Shown here: piece by piece, positions 23,739-33,320 of the stretch | Layout of the letters: each line of letters begins with the position of its first letter | Numbering within the stretch: the stretch's first letter is position 1 | Translations under genes and position numbers: made by a program | Assembly (NCBI GenBank): GCA_900316445.1 | Contig: ONCZ01000023.1 | Location: forward strand, 1-64,000 | Direction: 5' to 3' | DNA: 64,000 nucleotides | Source of the DNA: an uncultured Prevotellaceae bacterium | GTDB taxonomy: Bacteria; Bacteroidota; Bacteroidia; Bacteroidales; Bacteroidaceae | Notes under the pieces: model-generated | Databases searched by the model: none | Seen by the model: the letters and a program-made list of their open reading frames with translations, nothing else | Told to the model about the DNA's origin: nothing

Positions 23739-24654
23739 AACGAACGGTGCAGGCTCGTGGTCTTCTAAATACGATATTTATCGTTTGAGTTTTGACAATG
23801 GCGAGTGGGGACAGGATTACAACTCCGATCAGGCAGAGTCTGGTGTGGTCAATGTCGCCTATAATTGGACGATGCTTGGAACGAACGGGGCTATGCGCAA
23901 GTGCTTCAAGTCGGACAATATCGAGAACGGACTTTCGAGCCGCATCCTCGTAGCCGAGATGCCCGACTCCAGTTTCCAGAAGATGCCGAAGTTCGGCAAG
24001 CGTTCAGCTGAGGATGAAGCCCGTATTCAGCAGGCCGTCACCCGATTGCGCTCGTTTACAGGTCTCGTAGATGTGCCTCGTTTGAGGAAGGCCATCGAGG
24101 CGTGGGTGGAGGAGAAACGTGTGGAGGCTGCGAAGGATATTGACCACGTAAAAGATACGTATCGGAAACGTGCGGCTGTTATCGGCTTCCGTTGTGGCGT
24201 GATTCATCATCTTTTGTCGATTGTTCAGACCACCCCAACCCCTCCTAACTTAGGAGGGGAAATAAAATGTACCGCAGGGGTAACTAATTCCTCCCCTGAG
24301 TCAGGGGAGGCCAGGAGGGGTCTGAACAAGGAATCTAAGGCAACAATCCAGTTCGCGCTGATGATGGCAGAGTATTGCCTTTCGCAGCAGATGAAAACCT
24401 TTGGCGAGGCACTCCGTAATGAGTATATCAATGCTCAAGATGAATGTCAGCGATATGGAGCCAATCACTCTATCTTCGATCGCTTGGCGCCAACGTTCTC
24501 ACGTGAAGACCTTCGTGCCTTGAAACAAGATTGCTCTGATAGCGGACTCCGAAACATCATTATGCGATGGAAACGTGACGGGTGGATAGAAGCTGTTGAC
24601 CGCCATCATTGGAAGAAAGCGTCACATTGTCCCATCGTCCCAACGTCCCATTAA
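23737..24654 (+). pseudogene. 3' part of the split VirE_N/DUF3987-type primase-like gene
   Basis: 305 codons from KTNGAGSWSSKYDIYRLSFDNGEWGQ to a stop at 24654. This is the C-terminal helicase-like half of the DUF3987-type protein (SGVVNVAYNWTMLGTNGAMRKCF, GLSSRILVAEMPD), the portion missing from 4108-5561. It has no start of its own within host sequence. The open frame extends left into the element only to 23680. Two REP-like units at 24223-24327 are read in frame. The last codons (CPIVPTSH) come from the octamer array. Confidence 0.85.
24223..24327. repeat. In-frame inverted pair of REP-like palindromes
   Basis: Reverse unit 24223-24259 (GTTCAGACC tail first) and forward unit 24290-24327 (CCTCCCCTGAGTCAGGGGAGG with GTCTGAAC tail). 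They encode VQTTPTPPNLGGE and SSPESGEARRGLN, the same two peptides as at 4643-4759 but in the opposite order. Confidence 0.85.
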
Positions 24655-24655
24655 G
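24629..24655 (+). repeat. Octamer array, right copy
   Basis: 27 bp identical to 963-989, ending CCCATTAAG. The two direct copies enclose the whole primase-like module. Confidence 0.8.
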
Positions 24656-24664
24656 TATATATGA

Positions 24665-25159
24665 ATGATGGAACTGGTATTGACACGCATAGCAAAAAGG
24701 AAGGCCTACACGATAGGTAGGCTTTCCTTTGTGGAGAGGGTGAACGACGAGTATCTGGCTGGTGAGCGCGAGGTGTATTTCTGTGATACCCTCGAGCCGC
24801 CGGTGGTGGAGATGAAGACCACGATGAGCCTGGAAGAGGTGTTGCGGTCGCCCGTGAAGACGCAGAGTATGAAGCCATTCGCCATCCCAGAAGGACGTTA
24901 CGCCGTGGTGATCACGTGGAGTCCGAGGTTCAAGATGTATCTGCCGCTGCTGGTGGGTGATCAGGTGTTCAACGGTCTCTTCCAGGGCATTCGTATCCAC
25001 GCAGGGAATACGGCTAAGGACACACGGGGTTGTATCCTCGTAGGCCGCAATCAGATCGTCGGTCGTCTGCTCGAATCCCGCAAGTGGCTCTACGAACTGA
25101 AACAGAAGATCGTCGAGGCCAAGGACAAAGGCGAAGCCGTCTGGCTGACGGTCAAGTAG
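24665..25159 (+). CDS. DUF5675-type protein
   Basis: 164 residues, beginning [20 protein letters not shown]. It resembles DUF5675 proteins of Bacteroides modules, with typical stretches [45 protein letters not shown] and a C-terminal helix. The HxG/N-T-x-x-DTxGC block resembles L,D-transpeptidase/endopeptidase-like active sites, so a wall-related enzyme is possible. It starts 10 bp after the primase-like gene and was probably co-transcribed with it before the insertion. Two tandem ATGs make the exact start uncertain by one codon. Confidence 0.75.
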   Translation: MMELVLTRIAKRKAYTIGRLSFVERVNDEYLAGEREVYFCDTLEPPVVEMKTTMSLEEVLRSPVKTQSMKPFAIPEGRYAVVITWSPRFKMYLPLLVGDQVFNGLFQGIRIHAGNTAKDTRGCILVGRNQIVGRLLESRKWLYELKQKIVEAKDKGEAVWLTVK

Positions 25160-25178
25160 ACCTCTCTTCCCTCATCGT

Positions 25179-25217
25179 ATGCGACAGATTCCAACCACAT
25201 GATGGAATTTGTCGCAT
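25179..25217 (+). terminator. Terminator after the DUF5675-type gene
   Basis: ATGCGACA-GATTCCA pairs with TGGAATT-TGTCGCAT around a short loop, followed by TCATCGTTTTT. The remaining 25230-25395 shows nothing I can support. Confidence 0.7.
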
Positions 25218-25395
25218 CATCGTTTTTCTGTCGCTACTATCTCAGACAAAAATCAGCGAAAAGTTTGGAATGAGCCATCAGTACTTTTGCTGCTTAGCAG
25301 TGTTCTTCATCAAATACTGTGGCGGTCTGGTCGATGAGATTCTCGATGACGAGTGGACTCCTTGCGAAAAAGTCGTCGACTGACTTGTAGCTGAT

Positions 25396-27207
25396 TTATT
25401 TCGAGTCGTACCACTGTTTGAGCACGAAGAAGGCCTTCTTCTTCGTGCCTTTGTCGCTGACAAGGCCCTTCCGGTTGTAGAAGTCCTGAATGCCGGGGAG
25501 CACGCGGCGCGGTGACCGGAAGTCCTTGAGGATCCACGGCGTGGTGCCTGAGAGTCCGTCGATCTTCTCAATCATCGCGATGTTCTCGCGGTAGAGGTTC
25601 TCCTGGAACTCCTCCGTCCAGCGCTGGTTCTTCGCACCGTGGTAGCCGCTCTTCGCACCGCCGCCGAACTCGCTGATGATGACGGGCTTGTTGTAAGGGA
25701 TCTCCCACTTCATCTTCGGCGCATCGTTCACGTCGCGGTACCAGCCGATATACTGGTTGAATGATACCACATCGACATACTTGTTCATATTGTCGTTCAG
25801 GCGGTTCACGTAGTTGGCGGCGCCCGTTACCTCCATCGCCATTGAGATCAGTCGGGTGGAGTCTTGCGTGCGTGCATACTGTGCCAGGCGCCCGAGGAAG
25901 TCGTCGCGCTCGGCAGAGTGGGGCGTCTCGTTGGCGATGCTCCAGATGATGATGTTGGCGCGGTTGTGGTCGCGGCTGATCATGTCGGTCAGTTGCTGTT
26001 TGGCGTTGGCGAAGGTGGCGGGGTTCTTCCAGGCAATGGTCCAATAGACGGGGATCTCTGACCACACGAGGATGCCCATGCGCTCAGCCTCGCGAACCAT
26101 ATATTCATGGTGCGGATAGTGGGCCAGGCGCACGAAGTTGCAGCCCAGCTCTTTGGCCCATGTGAGCAGCTGGCGGGCATCTTCGGTGGAGTTAGCCCGC
26201 CCGCCGCCGTTGGGCTTCTCGTCGTGGATGCTGATGCCCTTGAGGAAGATGGGCTGGCCGTTGAGCAGAATCTGCTTGTCGCGTGTTTCGATGGTGCGGA
26301 AGCCGATCTCGTCGGTGATGGTCGTCGCATTGTCAAGCGAGATGTTCACCTGGTAGAGCTTGGGATTCTCAGGGCTCCACAGTTGGGGTTTGAACTTTGC
26401 AAACATTTGCACCCTTCCGTCGGCATCAGTCGTGACGGCCTTCTTCAGCTTGAGCTCGGGGATGTCGATGGTTACGGTGTGGCCTGCCTCTGCCTTGCTC
26501 AGACGGGCGCTGAAAGCCAGGCGGCGGCCTTCAAGGCTCACCATCTGCACGTTGTAGTCCTCGATGTAAACGGGTGTCACCTTCACCAGCTTCACATCGC
26601 GGGTGATGCCGCCGTAGTTCCACCAGTCGAAGATCAGCGTGGGCACATCCTCGGCGTGGCGCTTGTTGTCGACCTTCACGATGACCGTGTTCTCACCCTC
26701 CTTCAGCATCTCTGTGACATCGAAGTTGAACGGCGTGAAGCCGCCGACGTGATGCCCGGCCTCCTTGCCGTTCACCCATACACGGCAGTCGTAGTTCACC
26801 GCCCCGAAGTAGAGCAGCGCTTTGTTTCTGCCCTCAATGAAACCATCATCGGTTTTAACATTGAAATTCTTCTTGAACCACACGGTGCCCTCGTAGAAGA
26901 ACAGTCGTTCGTCCTGTGTGTTCCAGTCGCCTGGAATCTGCATCGTGGGCGACTTGTCGAAGTCGTATTCGATGAGGTCTTCGGGCTTCTGGGGCTTCGC
27001 ATTGCGGAAGAATCCCCAGGGCGTCGGATTCATGCGGTAGTCGTAGTAGCCCTCTTCCTGCACGTCTACGATGTAGTTCCATGCCCCGTTGAGCGACAGA
27101 CTCTCATAGGCGTTCACGTTTTGGATCACAGGCAGCGTGTCGGCTGCGGCCATGGCGGGGAGCAGCACTCCCACAAAGGCGAATAATACTTTCTTGATTT
27201 GTCTCAT
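25396..27207 (-). CDS. GH2 beta-glycosidase (beta-galactosidase/beta-glucuronidase type), secreted
   Basis: 603 residues. A signal peptide (about 1-22, ending AMAAA) exports it. A jelly-roll sugar-binding domain covers 35-190, an Ig-like domain 195-300, and the TIM barrel the rest. Acid/base Glu427 in IIWSIANE and nucleophile Glu513 in PVIISEFGG are intact. It releases beta-linked galactose, glucuronate or a related sugar from oligosaccharides. The absence of the long C-terminal domain of LacZ fits the shorter glucuronidase-like type. It heads leftwards in front of the epimerase gene (43 bp apart), so the two form an operon. Confidence 0.88.
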   Translation of the reverse strand: MRQIKKVLFAFVGVLLPAMAAADTLPVIQNVNAYESLSLNGAWNYIVDVQEEGYYDYRMNPTPWGFFRNAKPQKPEDLIEYDFDKSPTMQIPGDWNTQDERLFFYEGTVWFKKNFNVKTDDGFIEGRNKALLYFGAVNYDCRVWVNGKEAGHHVGGFTPFNFDVTEMLKEGENTVIVKVDNKRHAEDVPTLIFDWWNYGGITRDVKLVKVTPVYIEDYNVQMVSLEGRRLAFSARLSKAEAGHTVTIDIPELKLKKAVTTDADGRVQMFAKFKPQLWSPENPKLYQVNISLDNATTITDEIGFRTIETRDKQILLNGQPIFLKGISIHDEKPNGGGRANSTEDARQLLTWAKELGCNFVRLAHYPHHEYMVREAERMGILVWSEIPVYWTIAWKNPATFANAKQQLTDMISRDHNRANIIIWSIANETPHSAERDDFLGRLAQYARTQDSTRLISMAMEVTGAANYVNRLNDNMNKYVDVVSFNQYIGWYRDVNDAPKMKWEIPYNKPVIISEFGGGAKSGYHGAKNQRWTEEFQENLYRENIAMIEKIDGLSGTTPWILKDFRSPRRVLPGIQDFYNRKGLVSDKGTKKKAFFVLKQWYDSK

Positions 27208-27250
27208 GATGATATTGAATAGTTTTAGCCACAGCTGTGGCTCATTTACG

Positions 27251-28276
27251 CTAAAGTTTGAATTTCTTCTTTGCTTCTTCTTGTACTTCGATCACCTTGT
27301 CGCACCAGCTGTCGAACTCGGGATCCTCCTCCTGCAACTCCGGATGCTTCTGGATATAGTCCAGCGTTCGGCGCACACCCTCCTCGAACCTGACTGTTGC
27401 TTGGAATCCTGGCACGGCGCGCTTCAGCTTTGAGCAGTCGAACACCACGCTCACCGCCTTGTCGCCCAGCAGCGAGCCCTCCAGGTCGTACTCCTTCGGG
27501 CAGACATCGGCCAAGAACGAAGACGATACATAATACGGCTTGAGTTCCACATGGAGTATATCGGCGATGGCCTGATAGATCTGCGTCCATGTGAGCGTCT
27601 CGTCATTCATAATTTGGAATGCCTCGCCGATGGCGTGCGGATTGCCCAGCAGACCGATGAACCCACGGGCGAAATCTTCATTCCAGGTCATCGTCCACAG
27701 TGAACTGCCGTCGCCCTGAATCAATACGGGCTTTCCTTCCATCATGCGTTTCACCACCTGCCAGCTGCCTTTCATGCCGTGTATGCCCAGAGGCACGCTG
27801 CGCTCACAGTACGTGTGGCTCGGACGGATGATCGTCACCGGAAAGCCTTCGTCGCGGTAGTGCTTCATCAGCAGCTCTTCGCAGGCGATCTTGTTGCGTG
27901 AGTACTCCCAGTGGGGGTTGGCCAGCGTCGTTCCTTCGTTGATGATGTAGCCGCGGGCCGGCTTGTTGTAGGCTGAGGCCGAACTGATGTAGACATACTG
28001 GCGCGTACGGCCACTGAACAGCCGGATATCGCGGGCTACCTGTTCTGGCAGGAACCCGATGAACTCGCAGACGACATCAAACTGCATGTCGCCCAGTTTC
28101 TTTGCCACCTGCTGCTCGTCTTCAACGTCAGCCACAATCTGATTCACTCCCGCAGGCAGCTCTGCCTGACGGTTACCACGGTTCAACAACCACAGTTCGT
28201 GCTCGCTCTCAGCAAGCTGTCGGGTAATGGCACTACTGATGGTGCCTGTACCGCCAATCATTAAAATTCTCATCAT
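27251..28276 (-). CDS. NAD-dependent epimerase/dehydratase family protein
   Basis: 341 residues, an extended SDR fold. The nucleotide-binding motif GGTGTISSAI begins at residue 8. Ser-Ala-Ser and the proton-shuttling YSRNK (Tyr near 148, Lys near 152) follow, and IIRPSHTY lies near 173. Substrate unknown; the family includes nucleotide-sugar epimerases. Two consecutive ATGs leave the start uncertain by one codon. A minus-strand TATCTTTG at 28315-28308 is its likely -7 box. It is divergent from the oxidoreductase gene at 28390. Confidence 0.85.
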   Translation of the reverse strand: MMRILMIGGTGTISSAITRQLAESEHELWLLNRGNRQAELPAGVNQIVADVEDEQQVAKKLGDMQFDVVCEFIGFLPEQVARDIRLFSGRTRQYVYISSASAYNKPARGYIINEGTTLANPHWEYSRNKIACEELLMKHYRDEGFPVTIIRPSHTYCERSVPLGIHGMKGSWQVVKRMMEGKPVLIQGDGSSLWTMTWNEDFARGFIGLLGNPHAIGEAFQIMNDETLTWTQIYQAIADILHVELKPYYVSSSFLADVCPKEYDLEGSLLGDKAVSVVFDCSKLKRAVPGFQATVRFEEGVRRTLDYIQKHPELQEEDPEFDSWCDKVIEVQEEAKKKFKL

Positions 28277-28307
28277 AGTTTTTGTTGGTCATTTGCTTTT
28301 GTTGCTG

Positions 28308-28315
28308 CAAAGATA
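28308..28315 (-). promoter_or_regulatory. -7 box for the epimerase-GH2 operon
   Basis: Minus-strand TATCTTTG; expected start near 28301. Confidence 0.5.
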
Positions 28316-28357
28316 GTTATTTTTATTATAAAACGTATGAAATTTAAAAAAATTATG

Positions 28358-28365
28358 TATATTTG
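28358..28365 (+). promoter_or_regulatory. -7 box (TATATTTG) for the oxidoreductase operon
   Basis: TATATTTG, 25 bp before the ATG at 28390. No good -33 TTTG at 20 bp. Confidence 0.45.
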
Positions 28366-28389
28366 CACCCAAGATAACTAGACCTTTAT

Positions 28390-29382
28390 ATGATGCGACA
28401 GAACGAAAACTTAAGAGTAGGCATTATCGGGACGGGTTGGATAGCAGAAAAAGCGGCTATCACGCTCGGTGGTCTCACTATGTGTGAAGCCTACGCCGTC
28501 GGCTCCCGCAGTCAGGAGAAGGCGGATGAATTTGCCAGAAAATGGGATGTGAAGAAGGCATACGGCTCGTATGCTGAGTTGATGGCCGATCCCGACGTGG
28601 ATCTCGTGTATGTGGGCACGCCCCACTCACATCATTACGATGTGACGCGCGAGGCTTTGTTGGCCGGTAAGCCCTGCCTGGTTGAGAAGGCGTTTATGGC
28701 AAACCGTCGTGAGGCCAAGGAGATCATCGACCTGGCCCACGAACAGAAGGTGTTCTTGGCTGAGGCCATCTGGACGCGCTATCAACCCGTAGTGAATATG
28801 GTACGCGAACTAATTGATAGTGGTCGTATCGGCACGCCCCGTCTGCTCACGGCGACGCTGGGCTACTCGATGGGCGACAAGCCGCGCATCATGCGGGCAG
28901 ACCTCTGCGGCGGTGCGCTGCTCGACCTCGGCGTCTATGCCCTGAACTTTGTGAGGATGTTCTTCCCCGCCGACATCGTCAGCATCGACAGCCAATGTGT
29001 GAAGTCGACGACGGGCATGGATCTGACGAACGCTATCACGCTCGTCCTGGCCGACGGCATACTGTGTAACCTCCAGTCGAGTGCTGCCTGCGTGGGTGAC
29101 AACATCGGCGTCATCGCTGGCACCGAAGGCAACCTCATCATCGACAACATCAACAATCCGCAGACCATCACCGTGAATGGTCCTGACCGGACGTATATCG
29201 AGACCATCCGAGTGCCGAAGCAGATCACTGGCTATGAGTATCAGTTCGTAGCCTGCCGTCAGGCGCTCATCGACGGACTCCTGGAGCCTCTCGAAATGCC
29301 CCACAAAGAGACACTATACATCATGGAACTGATGGACGGCCTGCGACAGAAATGGGGCGTCCGCTACCCGATGGACGATTAA
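28390..29382 (+). CDS. Gfo/Idh/MocA-family oxidoreductase
   Basis: 330 residues. The Rossmann motif GIIGTGWIAEKAA starts near residue 11. The typical VGTPHSHHYDVTREAL and GKPCLVEKAFM, with the conserved EK, follow at about 75-105, then the C-terminal dimer and substrate domain (GGALLDLGVYALNF). It oxidises or reduces a sugar or inositol-type substrate with NAD(P). It is the first gene of a rightward run with an alcohol dehydrogenase and a GH9 enzyme. Confidence 0.88.
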   Translation: MMRQNENLRVGIIGTGWIAEKAAITLGGLTMCEAYAVGSRSQEKADEFARKWDVKKAYGSYAELMADPDVDLVYVGTPHSHHYDVTREALLAGKPCLVEKAFMANRREAKEIIDLAHEQKVFLAEAIWTRYQPVVNMVRELIDSGRIGTPRLLTATLGYSMGDKPRIMRADLCGGALLDLGVYALNFVRMFFPADIVSIDSQCVKSTTGMDLTNAITLVLADGILCNLQSSAACVGDNIGVIAGTEGNLIIDNINNPQTITVNGPDRTYIETIRVPKQITGYEYQFVACRQALIDGLLEPLEMPHKETLYIMELMDGLRQKWGVRYPMDD

Positions 29383-29419
29383 AAATTAAAAGATTAAAAA
29401 ATTAAAGAATTAAAAGAAT

Positions 29420-30607
29420 ATGAAGGATTTTAATTACTATGCACCGACGGAAGTGGTGTTTGGAGAACAGAGTGAAGAGCAGGTGGCTGCTTTAGTGAAG
29501 AAATACGGCGGCACGAAGGTGCTGGTGCATTACGGTGGACAGAGTGCTGTGCGCTCAGGACTGCTCGACAAGATCTGCGGCCTGCTGAAAGCGGGTGGGG
29601 TAGACTATGTCACGTTGGGGGGCGTCGTGCCCAATCCACGTCTGTCGTTGGCCCAGAAAGGTATCGAGCTCTGCCGCAAGGAGGGCGTCGACTTCATCCT
29701 CGCTGTTGGTGGCGGCTCGGTCATCGACTCCGCCAAGTGCATCGCCTACGGTGTGCCTTATGAGGGCAATGTCTGGGACTTCTACCTCGGCAAGGACGAT
29801 CCGAAGGAGATGCTCCCCGTGGCCTCTGTGCTGACCATCCCCGCTGCTGGTAGTGAGATGAGTGAGGCGAGTGTGATCACCAATGAGGACGGCGACGTGA
29901 AGCTCGGCTACTCGAACAATATGTCACGTCCGAAGTTCGCCATTATGAATCCCCGTCGCACCATGACGCTGCCCCCATATCAGACAGCCGCCGGTGTGAC
30001 CGATATGATGATGCATACGATGGAGCGTTACTTCACCAAGGACGACGACATGGACTTCACCACCGACCTCGCTGAGGCTGCCCTGCGGAGCATCAAGAGT
30101 GCCGTCTTCGCTGTGCTGAAGAATCCCGAGGATTATCGTTACCGTGCGCAGATTATGTGGGGCGGCAGTATCATGCACAATGGTCTGACGGGCTGTGGTG
30201 TCGCCGACGACTGGGCCACGCACCAGCTGGAGCACGAACTGAGTGGTATGTTCGATGTCACCCACGGTGCCGGACTGGCTGCCATCTGGCCGTCGTGGGC
30301 TCGCTATGTGATGCATGAGAACCTGAGCCGTTTCGTGCGCTTTGCGGTGAACGTGATGGATGTGCCCAACGACTTCACCGACCCTGAGGGTACAGCCCTG
30401 AAGGGCATCGAGGCGATGGAACGTTTCTATCACGCCATCGGCATGCCCGTCAACATCAAAGAACTCATCGGTCGCGATATCACCGACGCAGAGATTGCCG
30501 AGATGACACGAAAGTGCAGCCGCGACTACACCTCTACCTGCGGTGCCCTGAAAGTGCTGAAAGCTGAAGATATGCAAGCGATCTATAAGATGGCGAGAGG
30601 CCGTTAA
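29420..30607 (+). CDS. Iron-containing alcohol dehydrogenase (BDH/YqhD type)
   Basis: 395 residues. NAD(P)-binding GGGSVIDSAK lies near 93-102. Metal ligands expected for the family are visible in TDMMMHTMER (Asp and His near 195-205) and in the later His blocks WATHQLEHE and MFDVTHGAGLA (near 265-290). It reduces an aldehyde or ketone to an alcohol in the cytoplasm, perhaps a fermentation or aldehyde-detoxifying step. The 37-bp spacer before it is a slippage-type A/T repeat. Confidence 0.88.
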   Translation: MKDFNYYAPTEVVFGEQSEEQVAALVKKYGGTKVLVHYGGQSAVRSGLLDKICGLLKAGGVDYVTLGGVVPNPRLSLAQKGIELCRKEGVDFILAVGGGSVIDSAKCIAYGVPYEGNVWDFYLGKDDPKEMLPVASVLTIPAAGSEMSEASVITNEDGDVKLGYSNNMSRPKFAIMNPRRTMTLPPYQTAAGVTDMMMHTMERYFTKDDDMDFTTDLAEAALRSIKSAVFAVLKNPEDYRYRAQIMWGGSIMHNGLTGCGVADDWATHQLEHELSGMFDVTHGAGLAAIWPSWARYVMHENLSRFVRFAVNVMDVPNDFTDPEGTALKGIEAMERFYHAIGMPVNIKELIGRDITDAEIAEMTRKCSRDYTSTCGALKVLKAEDMQAIYKMARGR

Positions 30608-30650
30608 ACCTTTTGGCCGAAACAACGTCATAATTAAACACAAATTCCAA

Positions 30651-33320
30651 ATGAAAATGAAACACGTTATCATGTTCCTCTTGGTGCTGCTGGCTGTCCC
30701 CTCGGTCAGCAAGGCACAGGACTTACAACTAAACGACCGCGAGTATTTCGAGCGGCAGGGGGTGAATGTGCTGGTCTTCAGCAACAGTTTTAACGGCGGG
30801 TTCAACGACGAGAAGAACTCGGGCATCGAGATCATCCACCACGGGGTGCGGACCGTCCAGGGCGGTGCTGTCCGTCTGAACAACACACCCGAGCAATGGG
30901 ATCTCGTGCCACGGATGACCGACCGCAAGGTGAACCGTGAGAACGGCAGTATCGAGGTCGCTATGCGTTATGAGAAGGAGGCGCTGGGCGGCGCGGACGC
31001 TGGCTTCGCCGAGGATTTTGACAGCCGCGTCATCGTCACCGCCAAGGGCAAGGCCGTGGAAATTGCCGTGTACCTTGACAAACCCGTACCTGATAAGCTG
31101 GCTGGCGAGGCAGGCCTGAACATCGAGTTCCTGCCGTCGCAGTATTGGCTGAAGACCTTCACGATGGATGGTCGCCTGGGCCGTCTACCGCGCTATGCCA
31201 CCAGTCAGACCGTCACCCGTCCGAACAGCGAGAAGCCCCGCCAGTTCAAGGGCTTCAAGACCTACGACGACCGAGGCACCGACCGTTTCATCGACCCGCT
31301 GCCCATCGAGACGGGCCACAGCATCGTGATGGCTACCGACGATCCCAGCCGTATGGTCAAGATCACCAGCGACGTCGAACTGAAACTCTTCGACGGCCGT
31401 ATGCTCGCACAGAACGGCTGGTTCGTTCTCCGCAGCGTATTGCCGAAAGGCAAGACCGGCAAGGTCATCACCTGGACTGTCGAGCCCAATGCCATCCCGG
31501 GCTGGATTCGTGAGCCGAACATCGGCTTCTCGCAGATCGGCTATACACCTGAGCAGCCGAAGGTGGCCGTCATCGAACTCGACAAACTCGACACGCCGCA
31601 GACTTCGGCCAAGCTCATGCGCATCAATCCCGACGGTTCGACCGCGCAGGCCTTTGAGGGACCAGTCGAGTCGTGGGGCCCATACTTTAAATATAATTAT
31701 GTGAAGTTCGACTTCAGCAGCGTCAAGGAGCCCGGTGTCTATTTCATCCAGTATGGCAAGACGAAGACTAACGACTTCCTCATCGATGCCCACGTCTACG
31801 ACAAGATTACCGATGCCACCACCGACGTGTGGGTGCCCATCCACATGAACCACATGTACGTCACCGAGGGGTATCGCACGTGGCACGGCGAGCCGTTCAA
31901 GGAAGGTTATCTTCAAGCCCCGGAGAGCGACCACTTCGACTTGCACCGTCAGGGACCGACCACCGACACGAAATATAAACCCCTGGAACTCATCCCCGGG
32001 CTGAACGTCGGCGGCTTCTTCGATGCCGGTGACTTCGACATCGAGACGGGCTCCAACATCAATGTCGTGCAGAACTTCATCCGCACCTGGGAACTTTTCC
32101 GTCCCCAGCGCGACGAGACCTTCGTTTCGCAGAAGCAGCGCTATGTCGACCTGCACCGCCCCGACGGCGTGCCCGACATCCTGCAGTTCATTGAGCACGG
32201 CACGCTCAACCTCGTGGCACAGGTAGAGCAGATCGGGCACATGGCCTCGACGCTCTCCAACTCCATCCTCGACAACTATCACCATCTGGGCGATGCTGCC
32301 TCGATCACCGACGGCCTGCACTACGACCCGTCGCTCAAGCCCTATGAGGTGAGTGCCGACGGCAAGCGCAGCGGTACGCCCGACGACATGTGGGCCTTCA
32401 CCACCCGCAGTCCGCAGCTCGACCTCCGTGCTGCCACGATGTTCGCCGCCGCCAGCCATGCCCTCAAGGGTTACAACGACGAGTTGGCCGCGCGTGCCCT
32501 CACCCAGTCGAAGCGGCTCATGAAGGAGGCCACCGAACTCATCGCCCAGCGCAATGCCGCACGTGAAGATGAATTCGCGTGGCTCGACGGTACCGAACAG
32601 GTGAACATCGCCAATCCCCGTCAGCAGGGAGCCCAGCCCGACAAGAAGCGTCAGAAGCTGTTGGAGCGCAGCCGTAAGAACCGTGAGCAGCTCGGCGATA
32701 TGGCCACCAACCTTATGCTCTACAGCGCCACGCAGGAGAAGCAGTATCTCGACAACTTCGCCGCACAGATCTGGGACGCCCTCGAACTGCGACTCTCCGG
32801 CAACATGCAGACCGCCCTCGACGCCGTGCCCTATATGGATGAGGCCTATAAGGAGAAACTCCGTCCATACGTGGTGAAATATGAGGAATACATCAAGAGC
32901 TTCGACACGCAGAACCCCTATGGTGTGCCCATCGGACTCGGCAACTGGGCTGGTGTGAACATGGTGCTCAACTTCGGCATCACCGTCAACTACGCCCACA
33001 TCTATTTCCCCGAGATCGTCGGCAAGGATGAGGTCTACCGTGTGGCCAACTGGCTCTACGGGCGTCATCCCTACCACAACTATTCGTTCGTGGCCGTCGT
33101 GGGTGCCACCCGTCCGAAGCAGGTGTTCTACGGCAACAACCGTGCAGACTTCTCGTTCATCCCCGGTAACGTCGCCCCGGGCCTGCTCTTCCGCCGTCCC
33201 GACCACTTTGAGAACTACGACGACTGGCCCTTCCTCTGGGGACAGAACGAAGGCACCATCGCCGGCAACACGCAGTACATCATCTTCGGCTCCTCGCTCA
33301 AGAATATCGTTGCTGAATGA
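30651..33320 (+). CDS. GH9 endoglucanase-type glycoside hydrolase, secreted
   Basis: 889 residues. Signal peptide at 1-23 (ending SVSKA-QD). A long N-terminal beta region includes a CelD_N/Ig-like domain (about 290-385, FSQIGYTPEQPKVAVIELD). The (alpha/alpha)6 catalytic domain follows. GGFFDAGDFD near 453-462 supplies the GH9 catalytic Asp pair, and the acid Glu is in FLWGQNEGTIAGN near 867. RPDHFENYDDW precedes it, as in GH9 C-termini. It cleaves beta-1,4-glucans or related hemicelluloses. The MFS gene starts inside its stop codon (ATGA overlap). Confidence 0.85.
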   Translation: MKMKHVIMFLLVLLAVPSVSKAQDLQLNDREYFERQGVNVLVFSNSFNGGFNDEKNSGIEIIHHGVRTVQGGAVRLNNTPEQWDLVPRMTDRKVNRENGSIEVAMRYEKEALGGADAGFAEDFDSRVIVTAKGKAVEIAVYLDKPVPDKLAGEAGLNIEFLPSQYWLKTFTMDGRLGRLPRYATSQTVTRPNSEKPRQFKGFKTYDDRGTDRFIDPLPIETGHSIVMATDDPSRMVKITSDVELKLFDGRMLAQNGWFVLRSVLPKGKTGKVITWTVEPNAIPGWIREPNIGFSQIGYTPEQPKVAVIELDKLDTPQTSAKLMRINPDGSTAQAFEGPVESWGPYFKYNYVKFDFSSVKEPGVYFIQYGKTKTNDFLIDAHVYDKITDATTDVWVPIHMNHMYVTEGYRTWHGEPFKEGYLQAPESDHFDLHRQGPTTDTKYKPLELIPGLNVGGFFDAGDFDIETGSNINVVQNFIRTWELFRPQRDETFVSQKQRYVDLHRPDGVPDILQFIEHGTLNLVAQVEQIGHMASTLSNSILDNYHHLGDAASITDGLHYDPSLKPYEVSADGKRSGTPDDMWAFTTRSPQLDLRAATMFAAASHALKGYNDELAARALTQSKRLMKEATELIAQRNAAREDEFAWLDGTEQVNIANPRQQGAQPDKKRQKLLERSRKNREQLGDMATNLMLYSATQEKQYLDNFAAQIWDALELRLSGNMQTALDAVPYMDEAYKEKLRPYVVKYEEYIKSFDTQNPYGVPIGLGNWAGVNMVLNFGITVNYAHIYFPEIVGKDEVYRVANWLYGRHPYHNYSFVAVVGATRPKQVFYGNNRADFSFIPGNVAPGLLFRRPDHFENYDDWPFLWGQNEGTIAGNTQYIIFGSSLKNIVAE

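Noticed and set aside
26107-27186. A 359-codon frame opposite the GH2 gene
   Set aside because: It is the complement of a clearly recognisable GH2 enzyme and has no recognisable domain or start signal.
31185-33206. A 673-codon open frame on the minus strand opposite the GH9 gene
   Set aside because: The GH9 protein has signal peptide, catalytic residues and family domains; the opposite frame is His/Val/Glu-rich low-complexity sequence caused by third-position G/C bias.
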